The position numbers and the translations under genes are program-made. DNA of 64,000 nt. Source: Diploscapter coronatus (taxonomy: Eukaryota; Nematoda; Chromadorea; Rhabditida; Rhabditidae). Below are positions 47,051 through 57,698 of this stretch, piece by piece. The first letter of the stretch is position 1. Each line of letters starts with the position of its first letter. The notes below the pieces were generated by a model, which had not been told where the DNA came from, did not search any database, and saw only the letters and a list, made by a program, of their open reading frames with translations. The stretch spans positions 13,787,201 through 13,851,200 of the forward strand of contig OZ038422.1 of the NCBI GenBank assembly GCA_964036155.1. Reading direction: 5' to 3'.

Positions 47051-50000
47051 TTAAACCTCTTCCAGCATCCCATGATTACCAATCATATTTTTGTAGAGGG
47101 GCGAGGCGAGAAACCGAGGATAGGAGTCCCTTTGCATTAACGTGTAAATTTGGGCTTGTGCTTCATCGAATGTACTCGCTGAAATTTTATAACTAATTTA
47201 AATTAAAGTTAGCTCTAGCTATAGCCCTAAACGTTCACATTGCTTAACGTTTTAACAGTGTTATTGATTTTTAGTTAGGCTCCGCAAACGCATTTGCCAC
47301 GTCACTAATTTCGGGGTAGAAATATATACGAATAGGCCTAGTCTAACTTAAATGATGAGATCATTAAAAAATTTTCGGTTCAATTTCCACCTAAAAATTG
47401 GATGAAAACTAACTCGATATGTGAACACGCATTTTGCCTTTTTAATTTTGCATACACAATTTCGACCGTTTGAATCGTTCGAATTTCATTCTTCATTACT
47501 CTCTTTATTTATTTGCCTGTGACTCTGCCGCGCTGCATAAAATTTACTTGAATCGGTTTTCGCTCGCTTGCAGGCACTTTGGGATAAATTCATTGTCAAC
47601 TTGGGTCTTGCTGTATCCTCTACCGATTTCCCTAGGACCTTTTCGTACGTTTCCACTTTCCGGGGAAAAATTGCAGAAAACAGTCAATTCGCTAACATTT
47701 TGTCTAATAAAATTTCAAGTGAGCAAGAAAAATTAGCAGGCACAGTTTGCGGACTCTAGTTATAATACCTGATGGTCGTGACATATTCGAATTAACGATT
47801 TCTCGAACTCGACTGTCCAGGGAGACTTCTTTAGGCGACAATATTGAGATAAAATCTTCGTAGATGATTCGGGCCTGAAAATTGTTAAGATTGAGTTTCA
47901 AAAATTTCTTAATCAAAAATTAAGATTTGGAAAGTATTGGCAGCTCAAATCATGGAGGATAATATAATTCTTAAAATATGTATAATCGTTAAATTATCGA
48001 TGAAAAAAGTCATGTTTTAGTTAGCGTAAGTTTCAACTTTATTCGACTATCAGAGTATTTTTAAATTAGCCAGTAAACTTTCCATTAAAATTTCTCATGA
48101 ATGCCAAATTTTCTCTATAAATTATCACACACTCGTCTTCATGGTAATAAAAGCCTCGTAACTTTTAATGAAACTAAGAAAAACTACCTTTTCCTCGATT
48201 TTCTCGGCGTTCTTTTCTCGCTTGAGCTCCTCGCAGGCCTGCCAAAACAGGATATTCTCATCAGAATATTCGCCCTTCAGAAATTCGGCAAAGTATTTTT
48301 GACCGATTCGATTTTTCATCAGCTGATCGAAAGATTGCGACCAACTGTAGACGACTTCGTACGACGGCCTAAAGCTTTGTCGACTATACCCCAAGATGTA
48401 TTTTTGGCCTAATTTCTCCCGTAAAATTCGATTTCCCCCTAATTTTCATATCGTATCCCTCTAATTCGAATATTTTTAGCTCTAGGCCTCGAAAATAAAC
48501 TATTTTAATGCCCCGCTTGTGCGCGAAAATTTGGGCTGTAAATACCAACATTGGGTCCTGCTTACGCACGCCCGAGGAAACATCTGTGAATTGGTGATTA
48601 GAATTTTCAGATTTTAGCTGTTTTATTTCAGTCGGCGTTGAAATGATATGTTAAGTTATGGTAAGAGAAACTTTCTGTTTTTGCAATAATTAAAATTATA
48701 TTGAACCGAGCATTTTGCATATAAATTCCTATAAAAGGCGCGTTGACGCAACGCAGCTGATTATTACATTCGCGCTTTCGCTTTTGCTGCTGCATTTTGC
48801 CGAGCAAATTGAATTCGAAATTGGTATTTTATTATCGCACAAAAATGCGAAGCGCGCGCGAAAGTCTTAATTAGTATTGAATGAGAAAGAAAATTTAATA
48901 AGAATAAATAAATTCATAATTTGAAGATTTGAAAGGAGGAAAATCATCCCGGTATTTCTGCTTATCTATACTCAAAACTCTGCAACACAATTAGCACAAG
49001 CTAATGACATACTTCGGTATCAAGTTTTTCGTTTCGAAATTATGAGAGAAAATTGATAGAAGTCGGTTTCATGAAAATCTAACATCATAAATATTTCAAT
49101 AGATAGACATTGCTTGGGTCACCCTTACTGTATTATTAGCATTAGAAACTCTTACTTATCACTAGCTTCGACTTTTTGTTGTTCAGCTTCGTGAACCTTG
49201 TTAAACGAAGGCGATTTGCTTCCGAGAAATCGTATCACAGCAAACGCTTTCCACATTAGATCGCAAAGTTCATTTGCATGCGCCAGGGTTCGTCATCATC
49301 CCATTTATAGATATGATTATTATTTAATATTCAGGAAATATATTAATCAATGTATCAAATATAAAGACTAACTAGATCTTTATTACATAATCGATAGAAT
49401 TTCTTATTTTAGAGCGTGGAAGTTCACTAGATTGAATTGATTTCAGTTTGAATAAAATTAGGTATGTATTGATTAGTAATATGCGAGTTTAGCCGTGACA
49501 AGGCGTGCTTAGCGACTCTAATGATAAGTTACCTTTGATTGTTAGATAGAGCATAAACAGGAAAGTCAGGGAAGCACGTTAGAGAAATCTCTAGAGATGT
49601 GCGAATTAATGAGATGGAAATTCGGAGAAAAGAAGAAGAGTCTTGTGGGACGAGCGAGGATAATCAGCACGTTGAAAAATACTGTAATGCCTCGATACTC
49701 GTCTACATAATGTCATGATTCTCTTAACAACACGTTATATCTAATATTGTTATCCCTAATTTTTGCGCAAGTTGCTAGGAGGGATGTGCCCAAGGCTTTT
49801 GGGATTGTTATTATTTGATTAGTCAAATATTTATCAGAACCGCGAAAGGGATCAACACTTAAAATAACAATTTTATTTGAAATGTTGACAAAAATAGTCT
49901 GCCATGGTGGAACTGAACCATTGTTTCTCCAAAAGTCGGATATCTTATCCCACTACACTAAATCATCATGGTATTTTGCAACCTTGATTTCTTTTGAACC

Positions 50001-53000
50001 CTCGGATTGCACGTAGACAAAGCGTTTGGCTTTAGTAATTTATCGCCGACTAGTTCATATTCTGAGCACATAAGGAAAGAATGTACCCACTCTTAAGCTC
50101 TTATTTTCTAGCGCTCTTTTCCTGGGGCATTTTTCAAGAAACCTAGACCCGATCGATACTCAAATGCCTCCCTTTGCTTCGTTATGAAATTCTGAACACG
50201 AACCGGAAATTGAAAATCAGACAACTAGAAAAAAATTTATCGTCGAGTGCAGGAGCGTACAAAATCAAATTTTTTATTTGCGTCGGCGTTTAACGCAATT
50301 TTTTAATTTTTGCGTGCGCGTTTTGAAAATTATCCCGAAAAGTGCGTTTTGCGTTAACGTTAATTGATAATGCGTTATCTTTGTGCATTCCTGCATGTGA
50401 CGATTTGCAACTTTGCTCCGAAATTGAGATCAAACAAACTTCAAAATGCAGTTTTTCCTTTTCGACTGCAGTTATGTTTTAAAGAAAGCAAAAATTCGAC
50501 TTAATCTTTAAAATACCACATAGTCTATATGGTAAGGAAGTACTGTTTCAACGTTTCAAAATTAGTTCCTTCTTATGCAAGTTTAGGGATACGATATGAA
50601 AACCGACATAAACAAGTTTCGGTAGCAAAATTAGACGTTTTGGATACATGAACAAGGTTTTGAGAGCGAAAATCATATTTTCAGGAATTTTCCTCGAAAT
50701 TTTGGGAACAATCTCTAACCACATACCTGTCTAGGTTATCCTGTGTTTGTTGTTGAGAGACGGGCTTCTTCTCGGTGCCAACGCTGCCACTGAAATCTTT
50801 TATATTAATTTCGAAAAACTTTCAAAATTCCCTATTTTTGGAATGTTTCAAAAACCATATGATTCATGCCCTCAAAATTTTAGTAGCATCACTGACTCAA
50901 TATTTTAAAATAATTCAAAGAAAACCTTTGTTTGCTTATTCGCGGCATTTATGAACGCTAAATTACATTTTTGGACTTAACTTATTATCCTCCTAAAGTT
51001 GAAACGTAATTTCCTATTTTTGTTTAATTTTGCGCCCTATACCTGCAACAGGCCATACTACATGGATAGAGGCGTAGGACGGTGTGGAATTTGGCTGTTT
51101 TGACCGGCGAATAGAGGCCCGATTCACCGGCCAGGGTCTCGATGTGCTCCGAGCGTATTTTGACTAGCTTTTCGAGAATTCACTTCAACAGATATGTTAA
51201 TTTCAAGGAGAGTTTAAAATCCGTGTATAAGAAAGACGGCCAATGATAGAGCTGGAATGTTGGATCGCGGTTTACTGAAACATCGGTTTTTCGAGGGATC
51301 GCATAACTCACGGATGTCAAAACTCGCGAAAGAGAAAATTAGGAGAGAGATAAGGATTTTAAGCATACAGGAGGTAGGTGCCGGAAAAACGATTAAATTG
51401 GATATTTGGAATCTAACGATCTCGTAATTTTACGAAATTCTATTTAAAGAAAAGGTAGGTAAGACTAATAGTCTCATTTTTACGTATTGTATCTTCAGGT
51501 TGCAATATTGGGGGATTTTCTATATATCGTAAAAATCGGTACTTCAAAGGAAGAAAAGTAAAAGCTACTATAAATGTCGAGAAATGATAGAATCGTTGAA
51601 TTTCGTCGAGAGAAACATAAAAATAAGACGAATAGGATAGGTGTTGAGCTAGGGAGATAAATTATTTTCATACCACACTGCAGCCTTGCCCCTAGAAAGC
51701 TCTGTATTCGTAATCACTGGCGTAGCCTAGGAGACGTTGGAAAAATGCCTCTCCAACCCCGCACTGTCAAGCCTAGGCTAATTGAAAAACCTCTATCTGA
51801 TAAAAGATATAAGACTAAAACAGGCTGAAATATGTGAGTTCGCGAAAATCAGCTTTAGATCTGAAAAATAATTGTATAGGCGCGTTCTTGCAAAAACGAA
51901 GGGGTTTTTATGAAATTTCACACACAACGAAACTGAAAGTTCGATGACGTCGTGAAACGCAAGCGATTAAACCAACTTATGAATTAGAGTCGAATATTCG
52001 GAAAACTATACCTTTGTTTAGTTTGAGCTGACATAAAACAGAATTTTGAAAAAAATGAAAATTTCATCTCAGAAGTCATCCAAATTTCTTGAGACATAGC
52101 TATTGTTAAAAATCAGAAATAGATTTTAGTTTGTCTTCTGTGACGTATTGAGAGCTAAGATAATAATTGATATATATTCTAAAATTTATACAGAAATTTC
52201 TAAGCACTATTTTAGTCCCTAATATCGTTTCAAAAAGCACGAGAATTTCGAGTCTCGGCTTGCAAAACAAGTCTGAGAATATTTCAAATTATGTTTCAAA
52301 AATTTTATAATCACGATGTTTGGACCTGTTCAAAACAATTTCGATTGATAGAATAGATATACAGATTTAAAAAAAAAATCCCACCGAATTTGTAACAATA
52401 ATACTGATTATCAGCGCCAGTGCTAAAAATCATCAATATTAAAAGCTTACTTCCTGTTTGTTTTCAAAAACATAATAACATTTTTCTACAGTATCTAAGC
52501 AACAAGCTCCTATCAAGCTCTAAATGATCATATGGGCAAATTAAGCGAGAAATTTTAAATGATTCAACTGAAAAAAACGGGGAATTAGCGCTCAAATTAT
52601 ATAATTCTTCTTAACGCAAATTATACGGTGAAAATGTCGATATTAGGGAAACTTTTCATCGCGAAAAATCTGTTTGAAAATTCTCATAAAATCTCCTTTT
52701 TCATCCACTTCAGACGAGAATTTCTCAGGCCGTTTACGCAGTCAGGTACAATTTTTCGGGTAATGTCGGAAAACTTCGTCCCGATTTTTCGCAAATGAAT
52801 TACTGATCCTACAAAATTGATCACAGACCAGACGCGTCATATCCGATGTTTCATTAAGTGTACGTTGCACTTTTCTCCGAAAAATGTCGCAAAGTAGCGC
52901 AAAAAGAATGAACTGTCAAATAATTCTCCAGGAAAAAAGGATAAAGTTTGAAAAATTACGCAATATTCAATATTTGACGTCCTGAGTCCAATTTCGTTTA

Positions 53001-56000
53001 GTAGACAATGAAACGTTTTGTAGCGCGAGCTCATTTCAAGGAGAATTGTAATTTCTAGCATATTCTTTTGAAATGCAATTTTCTTGGAACCTGCTCGTTC
53101 AATGACTATGAACTACATTTAAAAATGCTAAGTTCAAAAATGAGCAAAATACTAAAATATCAAGGAAACATAATTTATTAGGTGGAGCCTTTAAAAGGAT
53201 TAATATAATTATATATCTCTAAAGTATGAAATCATGTGATATAAACTTTAAAATCCAACCTTTAAAAAGTGATCATGCAATTATTATTTTGAAGCAGAAA
53301 ATTTCTCCCGGGATTTAATTGTATTCTTTCGTTACATAAACTCAATAAAATAACAATAATGACCATATTCATAAATACATAAATCACTTCGAGCCCAGAA
53401 ATACTTTGTAGCACAATATTGAAATATATGTAGCTATCGGGCGCCTATTATCGCAATTTTCAACTTATGTCGCAAAAGATCGTTCTCAATTAAACTATAC
53501 TCAATAATAGCAAATATTATATGTATTGTAATCGAAATTCTTAGATCTATCATATATGATCTCCGAAAATTCCTGTAAAGGCTTAAAATTTAATTCAACA
53601 AGCAAAATTTCCTAATATTCATTAAAATTTTCTACTGATTAAGAATTTGATTTCAAAAGTTCCTTCGGTATTACAACTTGGTCTCTGTAATTAACATAGT
53701 TTTTATAAGAACATATTTCTGGTTGACCCCCCGATCTCGGATTTTGTCCCCAGAAAGCCAAGAAAAGAGGCGGATAAACTGTGACGGCAATTATCATTTT
53801 GTGCGTCATTGGCCTAGAGCAATTCTGTAGCCCAACTTATTGGATTTGCCATTTTATATTTGACCTATGATTTATGGCATATAGTTAGCAATTCTTAGAA
53901 TCTCGGAAGCAGGAAACAAATTTTGGCTTGATTATCGGAAAATACTTCGAAAGGTGAAAATAACTCATTTAATTTTCAGCGCAATGTGCAAAAATCGCGA
54001 TATTTCATAATTTAAGTGATCATAATTCATAAATTGAAAATCTGCAATGAATTGAATGAGAGATACATAGCATTTTGCCGAGGTTTCAAGAATTTCCAAT
54101 GGTCAATTTTAAATTTCATAGCATGATGTCGTTATTTAAAAATTTAACTAAAAATAAAAGAGTCGCGAAAATATAGAAATGAGGATAAACTTATGGTTTA
54201 GATGTCTTAATCTGATAAAAGCCTTTAAAATCTCAACTTAAAAGATGATAATAAGGATTTTAGCTCTTGTATTATCTAAATATCTAAGCACATAATAACA
54301 GGCTCATCTGTTGATATGTACTAACAATTCTCGGTATATCGTGTCAAAATTTTCATACTTCTGATAAAATTCTTATCGGAAAAATTATAAGATTCCCCGA
54401 AGCACTATGGTTTGAATTACAGTAATTTAGTTTTAGTCAAGAAAAATACTTTAATCTCACATAAAATTCACTGGTACAAATATCCAAAATATTCAACTAT
54501 AAACGACATTATATTTAGAGGGCAACATGAGTATGCGTTTATTAACTCGACAAAACGATCCTCCCAGTTGGAGGAACGGGAGAAAAAGTTGCTCCAACTT
54601 TCTACCAGCTTTTCCACCAAAGGAAGTTCGAGGGAAATCGAGGAAACTCGAGTTTCCCCAGTTCCCTTTGCGACACAAAACTTTCCCCCCAACCGGAGGA
54701 ACTTTTCTCTGAGAACGATACCTGATTTAAAAAAAATCAAATTTACTTAACTTTCACAATATTTTTGAAATTTTGCTTTATATCTTAGATTTTTTTTTTA
54801 CCAATTAGGTCTGAACAACATTTTCACAATTCTTTGCACCCACCAGTACGTGATAATTCAAATTCAAAATTTCAACGTTAATCTTTTTTTTTTGTTGCAA
54901 TTTTTACAACCTAAATTCATTTGATTCTTCAAAAACTAGATATGCCCCAATTTTACAGCCTCGAAAAATCGCTATCTTCGCCCCTCCTACTCTTGGCATA
55001 TGAATAGATGATATAACGGTGTGGGTTCTTCGTTTTTCGTAGGAAAATTCACGCACTTGGGCTATTTCTCTAATTTCTTTATCTTTTTCACCAGCTTTTC
55101 GTGCAACCTTTGCATAAGGAAGACCTCATTTAGGGGAGGTGAGATAGCATTGTAATTTGAGAGACTAGTGAGAAGTTCGAGGAAAGAAATATCAGTCAAG
55201 GTGAGAAAGAAAAGAAGCCATAGAAAAGTGGCTGGAGAAATAGCATTGAAAACGAAAGGAGGAAGAGGAAGCCAGAAAGATCCCCAAAAGTAAAGGAAGA
55301 CGTATGTAGAAATGGAGGGCGCTTACAACCAATATTTGCTCTATGCCATAGTCGTCCTTTCTCTAAAACACGCTATTTTCCAATTTTTCCCTCTAACCCC
55401 CTATTCTCCCTTACTCTCTCGTAACGAGAATAGCTTCGTACATTATCGATGCCAAAGGAAATGAGGAAAATAGTAGGTGAAAATGGGAGACCGCAAAGGA
55501 AGCAGGAAAAACGGAATAGAACATAAATGAACATTTAGACGTATAGGAATTCGGAATCTCGGTTGAGGCAAGGCAGAGGATATTTGAAGGATGAGATTTT
55601 TACTGCTCAATAGATTTTTTTAGTTGACAATTTAAATCCAAGACAATAATAATGTTTGAAATCAATGTAGTCCGCAATAGATTTAAAACAGCTATCAAAC
55701 GTTTAAAGGTGTAGGATAAATTTAGATGACAATTTACAAAGGTCAACACAGAGATTGCAACTTTTATAGCGCTAGTCTCAAACAAAGGCTTCTAGACACT
55801 TCATGAACCTGTCAAACGAAGCGCAAATATTTGACAAAGTTCAAGCATGAGTCACTAATGACACTCGGAGCATATCGTTACACAAAAAACCCCCGGGAAT
55901 AGGATTTGCAAAAGGTTCCAATCTGGGAATAAAATGATAAAAATGCTCCCACCTGTGATTCTGCCCCATAAAATTGCAGTCGCAGGTCAGTATCTTCATA

Positions 56001-57698
56001 AGCATACTACGTTGATGAGGTGATTCGGATTCGGGAGGCTCCGCCTAAACAGTTTCGAATCAACATTAGCAGCTAAAAACGCTGAAGGAGGAATGAACAA
56101 GGGCTTGAACGTCAAATTTTCAAGTTCCGACTCTGTCCGAACCTTACTTAGGGGAAAAATTTAAGATTTTTCTTAATAGAAAGAGACGAAAGCTTCACAT
56201 TCAGAAATATGCTTTATCCCGTTATTCCACCAAGATCGAGAAAGATCTTCTTCTCTACCTGCTGATGCGTCGGCGAACCAATGTTTTGAGTACCCGAGGA
56301 CGAGTTGGAGTTCGAATTCTGGTTGGGTTGATTCCTCCTACTTGTCGATGGTCGACTCGTATCGTCGTGCTGCCTGCCCAGATAGTCTTCAGAGGCTCGG
56401 TCTGTGTCCCTGCCGACAGGATCTGAGCTGTTTGGCTGCTGCTGCTGGCTCGAGGTGGACTTGCGCCGCTGCGAGCCGCCTGCTCCGCTCTGGAATCAGA
56501 TTTATGGTGGTTTGAAATCACAATCAATTATAGTTTTTTTTTTTTTTAAATGCGGTTCAGAGTATAGAAAGCGTTGATAACGAAGAAGCATTGGGGGTGA
56601 ATGCACAAAGATAATTTATCCAAGTTGAATTTTAAAACTCGTTACCTGCTGCACAGCAGACGCGTTCGTGGCGGTCGAGCTGGTCACCGTCCGGTTTGTC
56701 GCGAGTATGATACGGCGCTGACCACGGTGTGACGGACCTGCAAGTATCTGGCTTTTAGATATTTTTCACCTTTGAAATTAGATCTCTTTGCATCAAGTGT
56801 GAAAATTGTTCTCATCCAAGCATTTCCCTCTCATAAAGAGCTACTACAACAAGTCATCAAGAGGGCACAGGGCTTGGAAAAGAATTATCTCCATCCTACC
56901 ACTTTGCATCATCAGAGAAGGCTTTCTAATGAAGCTTAGAGAAGGAATAAATATCCTTACCAGTAGCAGGAATGTGTTGACTGGGAGAGATGGTGGACGT
57001 AGTGCTGGTGCAACAGGAGGATGGCGAGTGCTGCTGCTTTTTCTCGTCCTCTTTGCTCTTCAACTTCCGCTTCTTCTTGCTCGATCCGGTCACGGCGATC
57101 TGCTGCTGCTGATACTTTGATTGCGTCGAGACCGACGACGACGTGCCGAATTCAGAAGTAGCACCTCCAACGACGACGCAGCCCCCACCACTGCTTCTAC
57201 GGCTCGCCAGCAGACACTCGACGTCGGCCGTTGTCGGAGAGGATTCTGAAGCGGGTTGACGTCAATTATGTTTAGAATTACTGAACTGAGTTCCTCTTTA
57301 TTTTAGGAACTCAATTTGTTGGCTTTGGCTCTCAGGAATATATTTAGAACAGTTTATTGATACAAGAATGTGTTCGAAATTTCCAAAGATAACACATTGT
57401 GGGATGTTTCTTGATATTATAATCAGGGGTGTGCAGAATTCTGATTCAGATTTCGAAGTCAAAAATTTTCAATTCAGATTTTGAATTTTTTAAAATTCAA
57501 ATTCCGCACATCCCTGATTATAACGTACACTAGAAGCGTAATGGATGAAAATTACAAGACTCCTTCTTTTCTAGTTCTGAAAATCGAAAGATCAAAGGTC
57601 ATTCTAGACTAGGTTGAGATAAAAATAATGCTACCTGAAACCGCAATAACGACAGCAACGTAATGACACCAATGCTCGGTGCCGAAGCACTCGCAGCT
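47051..57698 (-). CDS. RZ-type RGS protein (RGS17/19/20-like), 5' end not found
   Basis: Exons 57635-57698, 56961-57245, 56646-56737, 56259-56489, 55953-56044, 50727-50789, 48188-48368, 47769-47874 and 47051-47178 join in phase to 413 residues. The C-terminal 138 residues are a full RGS domain: [69 protein letters not shown] and [18 protein letters not shown]. It is nearly collinear with vertebrate RGS20/RGS17, which accelerate GTP hydrolysis on Galpha-i/z. The RZ cysteine string is not present as such; instead short cysteine groups occur (SCECFG and WC in the first exon, SSCCTS, TCDC). The N-terminal half is low-complexity: Ser/Thr/Gln-rich with a basic [14 protein letters not shown]. The first exon starts in phase 0 after TTTCAG, so more 5' sequence exists. 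Exon 51043-51167 is a likely alternative. Confidence 0.9.
49902..49971 (-). tRNA. tRNA-like sequence, probably a degenerate tRNA or tRNA-derived repeat
   Basis: On the minus strand, CCATGAT at the 5' end can pair with ACCATGG at the 3' end (6 of 7). An A-box-like TAGTGTAGTGGGATA and a B-box-like GGTTCAGTTCC are correctly ordered. A four-pair D stem (TTTA/TAAG) and an anticodon stem TATCC/GGAGA with loop GACTTTT (anticodon CTT) can be drawn. The T arm leaves no room for a variable loop, so it is more likely a pseudogene or SINE head than a working tRNA. Confidence 0.3.
50248..50395. repeat. Foldback element with GCGTT-rich core
   Basis: The left tip TGCAGGAGCGTACAAA pairs with the right tip, TGCAGGAATGCACAAA on the other strand. 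The core is packed with GCGTT/AACGC motifs such as GCGTTTTGCGTTAACGTTAA. It lies in an RGS-gene intron. Confidence 0.55.
51043..51167 (-). CDS. Candidate alternative exon of the RGS gene
   Basis: The minus strand is open between acceptor CTCGAAAAG and donor GTATAG, encoding 41 residues including [20 protein letters not shown] and ending [10 protein letters not shown]. It starts in phase 0 and ends in phase 2, exactly like exon 55953-56044, so either but not both can sit between exons 56259-56489 and 50727-50789. The CxxxCC end would supply a cysteine cluster just before the RGS domain, where RZ proteins are palmitoylated. Evidence is frame and splice sites only. Confidence 0.5.
51168..55952 (-). 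other. 4.8-kb intronic stretch of the RGS gene
   Basis: AT-rich, with a GAGGAA/TTCC-rich self-complementary patch at 54540-54715 and a purine-rich block at 55130-55300. Open frames on both strands at 54412-54750 reflect that patch. No exon recognised apart from the candidate alternative exon to its left. Confidence 0.5.
54540..54715. repeat. Self-complementary GC-richer patch
   Basis: The patch holds GAGGAAACTCGAGTTTCCCC, a near-perfect palindrome, and two similar blocks, CCTCCCAGTTGGAGGAAC and CCCCCCAACCGGAGGAAC, about 140 nt apart. It is clearly less AT-rich than its surroundings. It could be a remnant of a mobile element; no function is evident. Confidence 0.4.
57416..57523. repeat. Foldback element with ATCAGGGATGTGC tips
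   Basis: The left tip ATTATAATCAGGGGTGTGC and the right tip, read on the other strand as GTTATAATCAGGGATGTGC, pair almost perfectly; both continue into GAATT. The core is a set of GATTCAGATTT/TTCAATTCAGATTTTGAA short repeats. It lies in the intron between the first two visible RGS exons. Confidence 0.65.

Larger units (their letters stand above)
48369..50726 (-). other. RGS gene intron with a foldback element and a tRNA-like sequence
   Basis: This 2.4-kb intron lies between the linker exon and the main RGS-domain exon. It carries the items listed at 49902-49971 and 50248-50395. No further coding exon was recognised. Confidence 0.6.

Noticed and set aside
54412..54750. Overlapping frames on both strands at 54412-54750
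   Set aside because: They arise from a self-complementary GAGGAA/TTCC-rich patch and have no protein-family features.
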